From NCBI GenBank assembly GCA_910579185.1, contig CAJTTG010000004.1, positions 113,697-177,696 of the forward strand: 64,000 nucleotides of DNA, read 5' to 3'. The translations under genes and the position numbers were made by a program. Under the pieces are notes generated by a model, which saw only the letters and a program-made list of their open reading frames with translations, ran no database searches and had not been told where the DNA came from. Positions 18,691 to 27,094 of this stretch are shown here, in pieces. The DNA is from an uncultured Muribaculaceae bacterium. Lineage in GTDB: Bacteria > Bacteroidota > Bacteroidia > Bacteroidales > Muribaculaceae. Each line of letters starts with the position of its first letter. Positions within the stretch are counted from its first letter, which is position 1.

Positions 18691-19718
18691 TGCTTTTTGC
18701 GGAAATAATTAACGAAATTCTTAATGCCATGAGCGGTTATTGGATTATTGTTTGGAGCTGGAATATTTATTGTTTTTCCAGGCGGTTTCATAAAAAGATT
18801 GTTTTGCAAATTACTGATAAAACACCCTCCAAATCTTATAGATCCATTACCTGGCGCAACTAAACGATAATTTGTGACATTATCGGCATTTCCTAGATTA
18901 TGGAACTTTGATGTTAAATAGCTGACAGATGCTGGATTGAATGTAATTGCAGCTCTTCCTGTAGCCATGCTTGCAGCTGCGGCTTCACCCCCACCTAATG
19001 AATGGCCTACAAAAGTAAGCTCCTTGTTTTCTAATTCACTAGATAGTGTTTTTGCATTGTCAATAGCAGAACTGTATTGAGGAGCCAAACCGGCAATTTG
19101 TGCTATGTCTTCCAAGACATCTTCAATGGAGTTTGAACCAGCGTAGACATATGCGTATTCTGTAACACCATCGATAGTACGCTCAAATAGAGCTGATTGT
19201 AGGCCATTTTGATTCCAATCCGTGAGGTTCTTAGTAATTGACGTATTAAATGATGATAGAGTCCAACCTTTCAGATCTTTTGGTAGATTGTCATTTGTTA
19301 GGTTTTTGTTATACACGGCTTGTGCCATTAATGCAGCTTCATATTCATCTGGCCGTTCACCGTCAATGTCGATTATTCGTAATGGATTACGGAGGCCGTA
19401 GGCATATGGTGAGACCCATGTCATTTCTTCTGTTTTTGGATCTCCTGTCGTGAATATGGCAATGTCTGTAGAGTTTAGTTTTTGACGAAAGATTATGTTT
19501 TTATTTTGGTCAAAAATATAGATTGAGTCATTGACAATGTTGGGTTCATAACAAAGATAGATATTATAATCTATTGTAAAATTCTTGTTTTTGGCATCAA
19601 GGATAATAGTACTGTCACCAAACATAGCATATGGACTCAATATATTGTTTTGTGCCTTGGTCGTAAGCCCAAATATTGCTAAAATAGCATATAAGAATAT
19701 GACTCTGATCTTAACCAT
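18687..19718 (-). CDS. secreted lipase-class-3-like protein with Rhs-core remnant
   Basis: Protein of 343 residues. Signal peptide at 1-22 (ends TTKAQ), an unassigned region to about 100, then a short match to the conserved end of Rhs cores, SPYAYGLRNPLRIIDIDG (103-120). After it comes a lipase-class-3-type domain, beginning AALMAQAVYNKN and carrying the nucleophile elbow FVGHSLGG with Ser240, then TFNPASVS. In polymorphic Rhs toxins this core motif directly precedes a variable C-terminal toxin, but here the thousand-residue repeat barrel is missing and a Sec signal takes its place. It may be a derived secreted phospholipase effector or a domesticated toxin tip. AT-rich like its neighbours, 12 bases after the preceding gene. 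Confidence 0.7.
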   Translation of the reverse strand: MVKIRVIFLYAILAIFGLTTKAQNNILSPYAMFGDSTIILDAKNKNFTIDYNIYLCYEPNIVNDSIYIFDQNKNIIFRQKLNSTDIAIFTTGDPKTEEMTWVSPYAYGLRNPLRIIDIDGERPDEYEAALMAQAVYNKNLTNDNLPKDLKGWTLSSFNTSITKNLTDWNQNGLQSALFERTIDGVTEYAYVYAGSNSIEDVLEDIAQIAGLAPQYSSAIDNAKTLSSELENKELTFVGHSLGGGEAAAASMATGRAAITFNPASVSYLTSKFHNLGNADNVTNYRLVAPGNGSIRFGGCFISNLQNNLFMKPPGKTINIPAPNNNPITAHGIKNFVNYFRKKH

Positions 19719-19730
19719 GCCTATATATAT

Positions 19731-20789
19731 TTATTTGTTCAGTTTTTTGTTCTCTTCGATTGTTTTTGCGACATTACGATTGTAATCTTCTTCGGATAAC
19801 TGTGTGTATCCAAGAGAATCCAATCGTTGGATTGTTCGAGTGTATTCAAATTGATGCATCCTTATATAGTCTTGATGAATTTTTGGACTCTCTGCTTTTG
19901 CTTTTAGCCCTAAGTATTGATGAATGTTCATTTTTACGACAAGTGCATCAGCGAAGTTGGGAAGTATCTGCAGCACTTTATCGGTATGTTGTAATGTAAA
20001 AGAATCCCATATGCCAAATTTGTTATGGTATGCTTTCAGCAGATGCATAATCATGAATGCGATAGTCTCTTTATTACTTAGAGCGGTTAGAAAAACACCA
20101 TTTCGTATGGCCTCTGTCTGTACTTCCATGGATTCTATCATCCACATGTCGCGAACAAGAGAACCACTTGTCAGCTCAAAATTGACCCACTTACCATCTT
20201 CGCCTATGTGTTTTATATATAGATGGTACGGAGCAAATGCAAGAGCTGAATGGCCACCAAGTTCATCACATAGGATCTTATATAGTACTGATAACGATTG
20301 GCATTGTCCAGAATGGGTTTTTAGTGTTTTTGATACAAAAAGTTTATCGTAATTTAGTTTTCCGGTTGGATCTTCAAAGTCATATTTGAAGGATTTAAAT
20401 TCATTGAGGATACTTGGTTGCGTAAAAAAAAGGAAAAGAGCGTAGTTTGGTGCAGTTCTATATTTATTTAAATTATTTTTTAATATAAAATGCTTAAGTT
20501 TGGTTGTTGTGTTGTCAATCTCGTTGCAAAAGTCAGAGTATTCAATTGTGCCATCATAGAATGCCCATTCTACGAGAAATTCTGCTCTTTTTAGATTGTA
20601 TTGTGATTTTTCATGCAGCATGCTGAATAACTCATCTGCCGCAGAAGAAAAAAAAGAGTCATTGATTGATAAATATGCTGTATCCACATAGGTGTTTTTT
20701 TCTTGATATTGGTTTGTTGCATAGATTTGACAGGCATTATAAAGTGAAATAAGCAATGTTATTGCAAAGGAAAGAATTATTTTGGTCAT
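19731..20789 (-). CDS. secreted transglutaminase-like protein
   Basis: Protein of 352 residues with an N-terminal signal sequence (about 1-24). The centre resembles the transglutaminase-like/SirB1 type: Cys163 in SGQCQSLSVLY, His189 in APYHLYIKH, and WVNFELTSG. These could give a Cys-His-based peptidase or transglutaminase site, though a third acidic residue is not certain. The C-terminal 120 residues are helical and may be TPR-like. AT-rich, 12 bases upstream of the lipase-like gene and 15 bases downstream of comM, so it may share the comM transcript. Role unknown. Confidence 0.6.
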   Translation of the reverse strand: MTKIILSFAITLLISLYNACQIYATNQYQEKNTYVDTAYLSINDSFFSSAADELFSMLHEKSQYNLKRAEFLVEWAFYDGTIEYSDFCNEIDNTTTKLKHFILKNNLNKYRTAPNYALFLFFTQPSILNEFKSFKYDFEDPTGKLNYDKLFVSKTLKTHSGQCQSLSVLYKILCDELGGHSALAFAPYHLYIKHIGEDGKWVNFELTSGSLVRDMWMIESMEVQTEAIRNGVFLTALSNKETIAFMIMHLLKAYHNKFGIWDSFTLQHTDKVLQILPNFADALVVKMNIHQYLGLKAKAESPKIHQDYIRMHQFEYTRTIQRLDSLGYTQLSEEDYNRNVAKTIEENKKLNK

Positions 20790-20804
20790 ACGAGTAGGTG
20801 TTAG

Positions 20805-22370
20805 TTATATGAAGGGGAGAGGGGAGGCGGAGGATGCGCCCCAGTTGCCGCGGTCGAGGTTGCGGTAGGAAACAGCCTCGCGCATGTGGACGGGCTGTAT
20901 GCGTTCCGCTCCGTCAAGATCGGCGATTGTACGGGCTACTTTGAGAATGCGGTCGTAGGCTCGTGCGCTCATGTCAAGGCGAGTCATGGCGTCGCGGAGT
21001 ATGGTCATGCAGGCATCATCGAGTTTTGCATGAATCCCGAGCAACCGGGAATTCATCTGGGCATTGCAATGTATCCCCGGCTCGTTGGCAAAACGCTGTG
21101 CCTGGATCTGACGGGCGCGGACAACACGTGCGCGTATGGATTCCGATGGCTCTCCCGGTGCGGCTGTGGCGATGTCGTCGAAAGGTACGGGGAGTATCTC
21201 CACTTGCAGGTCTATGCGGTCCAGCAGCGGTCCTGAAATGCGGTTGAGGTATTTTCTTACGGTTCCGGGCGGACACACACATTGCTTGGTGGGGTGGTTG
21301 TAGAATCCACACGGACATGGGTTCATGCTGGCCACGAGCATGAATCCGGCCGGATAGTCGATGGAATATTTTGCCCGGGAGATTGAGATGTGGCGATCCT
21401 CAAGCGGCTGGCGCATCACTTCAAGCACGGTGCGCGAGAACTCAGGAAATTCGTCAAGGAACAGAATACCGTTGTGGGCGAGGGAGATTTCGCCTGGCAT
21501 CGGGTTGGTGCCACCACCCACGAGAGCCACGGGGGATATTGTGTGGTGGGGAGAGCGGAATGGACGTCGGGTCATAAGCCGCGAGCCGCGCGGCAGCTTT
21601 CCGGCCACGGAATGGATCTTTGTCGTTTCCAATGCTTCGCCCAGCGACAGCGGCGGAAGGATTGATGGCAGTCTCTTGGCCATCATGGATTTGCCTGCTC
21701 CGGGAGGCCCCACGAGCAATATGTTGTGGCCTCCGGCACAGGCCACCTCAAAGGCACGCTTCACGTTTTCCTGCCCTTTCACTTCGCTGAAATCGAAGTC
21801 GAAGCGTCCGGATTCGGCTGCAAATTCTGCACGTGTGTCCACGATGGTCTGTTCGAGCGAGCCTTTGCCGCTTAGGAAGTCGATGACCTGAGCTATGTTG
21901 TCGGCTCCATATACTGCCAGCCTGTTGACCACGGCGGCTTCTGTGGCATTTGCCCTGGGGAGTATCATGCCTTCGAAACCGAGGCTACGCGCCAGTATCG
22001 ACATCGGCAATGCGCCACGAATGGGGAGTAATGATCCGTCGAGCGACAGTTCACCCATAATCATGAATCGGCTGAGAGTGTCAGACGGTATCTTTCCAGC
22101 TGAGGCGAGGATGCCGATGGCAATGGGCAGGTCGTAGGCTGCACCCTCTTTCTTGACATCGGCTGGGGCGAGGTTGACAACGGTGTGGCGTCGGGGGAAA
22201 TCGATTTTTGCTTGCCGCAGAGCCGACACCACACGTTGATATCCCTCTTTGACGGCGGTATCCGGAAGCCCTACGAGATGGTAGGCATATCCGGTGGAGG
22301 TGTCGACCTCGATGGTCACCTGTATTGCGTCGATGCCTTGTACGGCAGCTCCGAATGTCTTGACAAGCAT
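20805..22370 (-). CDS. comM: YifB/ComM-family AAA+ ATPase
   Basis: Magnesium-chelatase-like AAA+ protein of 521 residues, close to the usual 505-510. The N-terminal ChlI-like domain starts MLVKTFGAAVQGIDA, the AAA+ module has Walker A GPPGAGKS (221-228), and the arginine-rich centre includes a Cys pair region CPCGFYNHPTKQCVC. In Vibrio, ComM is a hexameric helicase that promotes branch migration during natural transformation; the gene is widespread in bacteria not known to be competent. It follows the thioredoxin-like lipoprotein gene by 19 bases on the same strand. Confidence 0.93.
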   Translation of the reverse strand: MLVKTFGAAVQGIDAIQVTIEVDTSTGYAYHLVGLPDTAVKEGYQRVVSALRQAKIDFPRRHTVVNLAPADVKKEGAAYDLPIAIGILASAGKIPSDTLSRFMIMGELSLDGSLLPIRGALPMSILARSLGFEGMILPRANATEAAVVNRLAVYGADNIAQVIDFLSGKGSLEQTIVDTRAEFAAESGRFDFDFSEVKGQENVKRAFEVACAGGHNILLVGPPGAGKSMMAKRLPSILPPLSLGEALETTKIHSVAGKLPRGSRLMTRRPFRSPHHTISPVALVGGGTNPMPGEISLAHNGILFLDEFPEFSRTVLEVMRQPLEDRHISISRAKYSIDYPAGFMLVASMNPCPCGFYNHPTKQCVCPPGTVRKYLNRISGPLLDRIDLQVEILPVPFDDIATAAPGEPSESIRARVVRARQIQAQRFANEPGIHCNAQMNSRLLGIHAKLDDACMTILRDAMTRLDMSARAYDRILKVARTIADLDGAERIQPVHMREAVSYRNLDRGNWGASSASPLPFI

Positions 22371-22389
22371 GTTGTTATGGGGTGTTGTT

Positions 22390-23412
22390 TTATTTCTTCA
22401 GTGTTTTTTCAATTGCCCGACGGGCGTTGCCGATGGATGATCCGCGGTAGATGGTATGTCCGGTCGAGTCGGCGGCAATGAAGTAGGGTATGCGACGGAT
22501 TCCGAGCTTGCGGATCGGCGATGCCATTACGGATCCGCGGACCCATGTCTGCGGCCAGCCCACCGTGTCGCGTCCGAGGCTCTGACGCCACGATGCTGAA
22601 TCGTCGGCTAAGGAGATCTCCACCTGAGCCAACCGCCTGAACGGATTGTCGGCGTGGAGGGCTTTCATGTGGGTGATGACGGAGTCACGTGCCTGCCGGT
22701 CGGTGTCGAGGAAGCAGAGCAATGTCGCGGTGTGGCGCAGAGGATTGATGTTGATTATAGAGTCGGAGGTGCTGTAGAGGTTGAGAAACGGCATTGGGCC
22801 GGAGTTCTGCGCTCCGAGATAGTCTGATACTACGTTGTTGAATCCCTGTATCATCTCAGTGCGACGGGCATCGGCGTTGAGCAGCGACACCAGCGAGTCG
22901 GCGGCCGATTCGTAGCCTGTCGCAATGTAGAAACTCGACAGGATTGCCGTTGCCGACAGACGTGATCTATTGGCCTCCACATAGGTTTTTACTGCCTGAT
23001 TGATATCGGCCGGACGTCTTGATTTCAATGCATTGGCGTTGTCGGCGATCCATTTGGCGATAGCCTCCGAATCGCTGTTGCCGTTTACTTTCGATAACAG
23101 CGGATCGGCAAGGTCGGCCTCGATGCTTATCTTGTCGCCATCCTTGACAACCAGTGTGGCTATCCGTTGACCCTCCGGTGCTATTGACAGGATAGCCATG
23201 GTAGGAGTGGCGGAATGGCCTTTGAAGGCGAATTTTCCGGCCGAGGCCGTGATGGTTTCATGTTTCAGGCCACCCTCGGCATAATATGTCAGGGTGATGC
23301 TCTGGGCGTCTGTGCCTTTCACCGAGCCTTCGATCTTGAATTCTTTATCGTCGGAGCAGCCATGCAGAAGCATGGTTGCGATAAGTAGCAGTAGCAGAAT
23401 TGGCTTTTTCAT
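22390..23412 (-). CDS. DUF4369/thioredoxin-like lipoprotein
   Basis: Lipoprotein of 340 residues: lipobox LLHGC, acidic SDDKE, then an N-terminal beta domain of DUF4369 type (FKIEGSVKGTDAQSITLTYY) and a C-terminal region shaped like a thioredoxin fold (WVRGSVMASPIRKLGIRRIP, then YFIAADSTGHTIYRG). The CXXC redox motif of true thiol-disulfide oxidoreductases is absent, so it is probably not a redox enzyme. An ORF extension to 23463 is non-coding in character. First gene of the leftward string with comM; a consensus promoter is directly upstream. Confidence 0.75.
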   Translation of the reverse strand: MKKPILLLLLIATMLLHGCSDDKEFKIEGSVKGTDAQSITLTYYAEGGLKHETITASAGKFAFKGHSATPTMAILSIAPEGQRIATLVVKDGDKISIEADLADPLLSKVNGNSDSEAIAKWIADNANALKSRRPADINQAVKTYVEANRSRLSATAILSSFYIATGYESAADSLVSLLNADARRTEMIQGFNNVVSDYLGAQNSGPMPFLNLYSTSDSIININPLRHTATLLCFLDTDRQARDSVITHMKALHADNPFRRLAQVEISLADDSASWRQSLGRDTVGWPQTWVRGSVMASPIRKLGIRRIPYFIAADSTGHTIYRGSSIGNARRAIEKTLKK

Positions 23413-23460
23413 TTCGGGATGCTGTATATGGGGCGGCTTTCCGGATGCCGCGATGTGCCA

Positions 23461-23492
23461 CAAAGGTAGTCAACTCCTGTCGGTTTAGCAAA
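23461..23492 (-). promoter_or_regulatory. promoter of the lipoprotein-comM transcript
   Basis: On the minus strand TTTG (23489-23492), a 20-nt gap and TACCTTTG (23461-23468) match the consensus, with a leader of about 43 bases to the ATG at 23412. Confidence 0.65.
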
Positions 23493-23556
23493 CAAAAACG
23501 GCATGATGGCGAGAAAAAACATCTGCCGGATAGGTGGAATTATGCTCTGAGTGTGT

Positions 23557-23564
23557 ATCTTTGT
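23557..23564 (+). promoter_or_regulatory. candidate -7 box upstream of pldA
   Basis: TATCTTTG fits TAnnTTTG but lies only 4 bases from the GTG start I favour for pldA. If it is a working promoter, translation must begin at the ATG at 23595 instead. No clear upstream TTG. Confidence 0.3.
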
Positions 23565-23567
23565 GGT

Positions 23568-24413
23568 GTGAAAGGACCGATCCGTTATATTATCATGTTT
23601 GTGATGGCGATGGTCTGTGTCGCTCAGGGGAGTGCGCAGATTGTCAGCATCGACAATCAGGTGGTGAACAGCGATTCTCTGCGGCGCGATTTCGACAAGC
23701 AGCCGTATTTCGGTCTCTATAAGGATAATTATTTCACATTCGGCGTCCCCGTCGGTCCGCGTCCAACCCGTGAGAATTCCAATGTCAAGTTCCAGATCTC
23801 TATTTCTCAGAAACTGACCCGAAGCACGTTGCCTTGGAATACGTATCTGTTTCTGTTCTACACGCAGAAGGTGTTCTGGAACGTTCTGGAGAACTCGATG
23901 CCGATGACAGACCTGAATTTCAATCCCGGCATAGGACTTGTCAAGCCGCTGTTTGTCAAGAACAGGTTTATCGGTAAACTGATGCTTTTGCTTGAGCATG
24001 AAAGCAATGGCCGCGACGGCGCCGCTTCCCGTTCGTGGAACAAGATCAGCGTAGGTGCCAACATCATGATTGACCCCACATTTATAGTCCATGGCAAGGC
24101 TTGGATCCCGATTGTCGACGGCATGAACAATAAGGATATCCTCGACTATTGCGGTATTTATCAGGTGGGGACATCGTTCTTCACGCCCAACCGCCGGTTC
24201 GGTGCGTCGGTGACGCTTGTCAAACGCCGCGGATGGACGTTGAACTATAATACGATTATTGAATTGAACTACAGGCTCTTCAAGCGCGACAATCAGTATC
24301 TGTTCCTGCAATACTACAATGGCTACGGCGAGGGCTTGCTCGATTACAAGCAGTTCCACTCCATGGTGCGCGTGGGGCTTGTGATCAAGCCTAAAATTTT
24401 CAGCGATTATTGA
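23568..24413 (+). CDS. pldA: outer membrane phospholipase A
   Basis: OMPLA-type beta-barrel hydrolase of about 281 residues that cleaves phospholipids in the outer leaflet. Counting from the GTG at 23568, the catalytic set is His144, Ser146 (in LLEHESNGRD) and Asn158 (in SRSWNK). The spacing (+2, +12) equals that of E. coli OMPLA His142/Ser144/Asn156. FNPGIGL precedes it as in the family. The GTG start gives a normal signal peptide (KGPIRYIIMFVMAMVCVAQG); the ATG at 23595 would leave a very short one. The frame is open from 23400 but that part runs over the divergent promoter. Overlaps the convergent DUF2752 gene by seven bases. Confidence 0.85.
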   Translation: MKGPIRYIIMFVMAMVCVAQGSAQIVSIDNQVVNSDSLRRDFDKQPYFGLYKDNYFTFGVPVGPRPTRENSNVKFQISISQKLTRSTLPWNTYLFLFYTQKVFWNVLENSMPMTDLNFNPGIGLVKPLFVKNRFIGKLMLLLEHESNGRDGAASRSWNKISVGANIMIDPTFIVHGKAWIPIVDGMNNKDILDYCGIYQVGTSFFTPNRRFGASVTLVKRRGWTLNYNTIIELNYRLFKRDNQYLFLQYYNGYGEGLLDYKQFHSMVRVGLVIKPKIFSDY

Positions 24414-24784
24414 TTTCGGACAATTGTCCACAGAATGATCAGGGCTATTATCGCGGCGATGATAGCCGGCGATGTCATTGCCCTGTGAAAACGCGGATGC
24501 TTTTCCCTGATCAATTCTGCGACGGTTATTAGAGCGGCCACCGGCGTTAGCAGGAATATGAGTGCGTTGAAGTGCCATGCGGCCTCTATGTCGCCGTGGA
24601 GAAGGGCATGAAAGGCGCGTTGGGAGCCGCAGCCGGGACAATCGAGCCCCGTCAGGAATTTTACGGGGCATGCAGGGAAAAATCCTGACGACGGATCGAA
24701 AATGGCATATATGGAAATGACAATTGCCGCCATGGCCAGAGCCACGACGACAATTATCTTTCTCCTTCTTTGCGGAGACATCAT
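24407..24784 (-). CDS. DUF2752 membrane protein
   Basis: Small inner-membrane protein of 125 residues with three hydrophobic segments. It has the DUF2752 signature: CPVKFLTGLDCPGCGSQRA followed by FHALLHGD. The three conserved cysteines suggest metal or redox chemistry, but no function is established. It ends the leftward dtd operon, two bases after the GYF_2/CD225 gene, a pairing I have seen annotated repeatedly in Bacteroidetes. Confidence 0.85.
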   Translation of the reverse strand: MMSPQRRRKIIVVVALAMAAIVISIYAIFDPSSGFFPACPVKFLTGLDCPGCGSQRAFHALLHGDIEAAWHFNALIFLLTPVAALITVAELIREKHPRFHRAMTSPAIIAAIIALIILWTIVRNQ

Positions 24785-24786
24785 TT

Positions 24787-25278
24787 TTATGACATCAGTT
24801 GCAGCAGGATTGAGAACGGCAGCATTACCAGTCCGGCTACAATTGAGATGATGAGCCAGAGTTCCGCGCTGTCTGACGCGCGTTTTGCGCCGTCGAAATC
24901 GCCGCTGTTATAGCGCGAGCCGACTTTCAGCCCCATCACCAGTGCCACTATGGCCGGAATCATGCAGCATAGAATGATGGCGGCTATGCTCCAGCCGACG
25001 TATGTGGGCGGTTGGGGTGGTATCTGTTCTGTGGGGTGTTGGTCGAGAGGCCGGTAGTAGGTTCTATATGGTCTCGGTGGTGTTGGAGCCTTTGGTTCCG
25101 GTTCCGGAGCAGGCTGGTCATTGAAAAGCCATGCCAGCTCGTCGAGATCGCCGGCCGGTGTCCATGTGGGCAGCCCCTCGCGCCACACTAATGTGGTGCG
25201 TTCTATTCCGGCCGAGGATAGATCCTCCAGTTTCAACGGGCCGATCTTTTCCTTGTTTCGCGCTATCCAGTAATTCAT
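24787..25278 (-). CDS. GYF_2 domain plus CD225/dispanin-like membrane protein
   Basis: Protein of 163 residues in three parts: an N-terminal GYF_2 (DUF4339) domain (YWIARNKEKIGPL, ending in LVWREGLPTWTPA), a proline-rich linker (about 55-88), and a C-terminal two-helix CD225/dispanin-type membrane domain (YVGWSIAAIILCCMIPAIVA, then a helix near 140-160). GYF_2 domains are thought to bind proline-rich peptides. Function unknown. Three bases downstream of deoC. Confidence 0.8.
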   Translation of the reverse strand: MNYWIARNKEKIGPLKLEDLSSAGIERTTLVWREGLPTWTPAGDLDELAWLFNDQPAPEPEPKAPTPPRPYRTYYRPLDQHPTEQIPPQPPTYVGWSIAAIILCCMIPAIVALVMGLKVGSRYNSGDFDGAKRASDSAELWLIISIVAGLVMLPFSILLQLMS

Positions 25279-25281
25279 TGA

Positions 25282-26166
25282 TTAGAAAAATTTTGTTTCT
25301 TCGCCGAGAATGTCGCTCAGAAGATTGTTTGCCAGACGGCTTGCGCCGATGCGGAAATATTCGTTATCGAGCCATTGCTCGCCAAGCACGTGTTTGACAA
25401 TGGTGTAGTAGGCCAGAGCCTCGTCTGTGGTCGACACTCCGCCGGCCGGTTTGAAGCCGATCATGGTGCCGGTCTTGTCGTAGTATTCCTTGATGCACTG
25501 ACACATCACATAGGCGGCCTCAAGCGATGCGCCCGGGAATTCCTTGCCGGTCGAGGTCTTGATAAAGTCGGCTCCGGAGTGCATGGCCAGGATAGCGGCT
25601 GCACGGATGTTTTCGGCGGTCTTGAGGGCGCCGGTTTCGAGGATCACTTTCAGGTGGGCGTGGCGGCAGGAGTGTTTCAGCTCTTCGATCTCGTCGCACA
25701 CCTCTTCCCAGTCGCCATCGAGGAAGTTGCCTACATTGAGCACAATGTCAATTTCGTCGGCTCCGCCTTCAACGGCAAGAGCTGTCTCGGCCACTTTCAC
25801 TTCAGGGAAGGTCTGGGATGCAGGGAAGCCACCGGCCACGCAGGCTATGTTGACCTCGGTCACGTCCAGAACCGTGCGCACGATCGGGGCGAAGTTGGGA
25901 TACACGCAGATGGCTGCCACGTTGGGCAGATCGGGATGCTGCTCTTCGAAATCGTTGACGCGCTCGGTGAAACGTGCCACTGACTGTGGCGAGTCTGTGG
26001 CTTTCAGCGTGGTCAGGTCTATGCAGTTGAACAGAAGTTTGTAGGTGTCGTGGTTGCGGTTGCCCTCCATCTCGTCGGCCAGAATCTTGGCCACTTCTGC
26101 TTTCACTTTCTCATCGTCGGTTGTGACGTTGCTCTTGGCAACGGTGTCATGATATTTGTCTGCCAT
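25282..26166 (-). CDS. deoC: deoxyribose-phosphate aldolase
   Basis: DeoC, 294 residues, converts 2-deoxyribose 5-phosphate to glyceraldehyde 3-phosphate and acetaldehyde in deoxynucleoside breakdown. Visible: the strand KVILETGAL, the Schiff-base lysine in DFIKTSTGK and the second active-site lysine in GFKPAGGV. The N-terminal extension makes it longer than the short E. coli-type core but normal for this phylum. Sits 28 bases after mazG-like gene in the dtd operon. Confidence 0.95.
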   Translation of the reverse strand: MADKYHDTVAKSNVTTDDEKVKAEVAKILADEMEGNRNHDTYKLLFNCIDLTTLKATDSPQSVARFTERVNDFEEQHPDLPNVAAICVYPNFAPIVRTVLDVTEVNIACVAGGFPASQTFPEVKVAETALAVEGGADEIDIVLNVGNFLDGDWEEVCDEIEELKHSCRHAHLKVILETGALKTAENIRAAAILAMHSGADFIKTSTGKEFPGASLEAAYVMCQCIKEYYDKTGTMIGFKPAGGVSTTDEALAYYTIVKHVLGEQWLDNEYFRIGASRLANNLLSDILGEETKFF

Positions 26167-26194
26167 ATCGGTATGTTTTTTTTATTTGGTTATG

Positions 26195-26539
26195 TTATTG
26201 TTTGTTCTGTAGTTTGGGGTTGAGGCGATGCCGGTCTGAATCCCTTACGTTTTTCTTATGCAGATTGTTCACCACGGCTTCGGTCAGATCGATTCCCTCC
26301 TGATTGGCTATGGCTGAGACAACCCAGAGTATGTCGGCCAGTTCGTCGGCCAGATCGGGGTGCTCGCCGGCCTTGAATGATTGGTCGCCATGCGTCCGGG
26401 CCATTATCCGTGCAACTTCTCCCACTTCTTCCGTGAGTATTGCCATGTTGGTGAGGGGAGAGAAGTATCTCACGCCGACGGTTGTTATCCATCGGTCCAC
26501 GGTTGCCTGAAGCTGGGATATGGTCATTTCGTCGGTCAT
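26195..26539 (-). CDS. MazG-like nucleotide pyrophosphohydrolase
   Basis: All-alpha NTP pyrophosphohydrolase of 114 residues with the metal-binding EEVGEVAR and DELADILW motifs. Enzymes of this type remove abnormal or excess (d)NTPs. One base separates it from dtd, so the two are cotranscribed. A start at 26527 is also possible. Confidence 0.85.
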   Translation of the reverse strand: MTDEMTISQLQATVDRWITTVGVRYFSPLTNMAILTEEVGEVARIMARTHGDQSFKAGEHPDLADELADILWVVSAIANQEGIDLTEAVVNNLHKKNVRDSDRHRLNPKLQNKQ

Positions 26540-26540
26540 A

Positions 26541-26996
26541 TTATTCGCGTAGGCGTGAGTCGATTATTATGGTCACGGGGCCGTCGTTGACCAGTTCCAC
26601 TTTCATGTCGGCACCAAACACGCCGCGCTTCACTCTGCCTGGACCGAGCATTGATTCGAGCCGGCCGCAGAAATATTCGTAGAGCGGCTGGCTTTCCTCG
26701 CCGTGGGAGGCGCGTATGTAGCTGGGGCGGTTGCCTTTGCGTGTGGAGGCGGTCAGGGTGAACTGGCTGATGGCGAGGATCTCACCGCCGATGTCGGCTA
26801 CAGACAGGTTCATCACACCGTCGGCATCGTCGAAAATGCGCAGTGCCGCGGCTTTGGCAGCGAGCCAGTCGGCATCGTCGCGAGTGTCGCCGCGCTCACA
26901 ACCCACAAGGATCATCTGCCCCTTGCCTATGGAGGCATGGAGGACGCCGTCGATGCTGACAGATGCCCGGCTTGTACGTTGGATTACAATTCGCAT
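26541..26996 (-). CDS. dtd: D-aminoacyl-tRNA deacylase
   Basis: Dtd, 151 residues, hydrolyses D-aminoacyl-tRNA and so prevents D-amino acids entering protein. The two signature motifs are present: SQFTLTA (near 79-85) and the C-terminal NDGPVT. Length is typical. First gene of a leftward operon dtd, mazG-like, deoC, GYF_2/CD225, DUF2752. Confidence 0.95.
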   Translation of the reverse strand: MRIVIQRTSRASVSIDGVLHASIGKGQMILVGCERGDTRDDADWLAAKAAALRIFDDADGVMNLSVADIGGEILAISQFTLTASTRKGNRPSYIRASHGEESQPLYEYFCGRLESMLGPGRVKRGVFGADMKVELVNDGPVTIIIDSRLRE

Positions 26997-27017
26997 TATT
27001 TTTGTTTTTTAATAACG

Positions 27018-27055
27018 CAAACTTAGCGAAAAAACTTCAGAATTGCGTATATTTG
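27018..27055. promoter_or_regulatory. divergent -7 boxes for dtd and the DUF4091 gene
   Basis: TATATTTG (27048-27055, plus strand) and TAAGTTTG (27018-27025, minus strand) both fit TAnnTTTG and face away from each other. Neither has a TTG at the expected place, so promoter strength is uncertain. Confidence 0.4.
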
Positions 27056-27094
27056 CCTAAATATTTTTCATTATCACCGACAAGACTCATTGCC

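Noticed and set aside
22390..23412. Thiol-disulfide oxidoreductase
   Set aside because: The fold may be thioredoxin-like, but the CXXC motif is missing.
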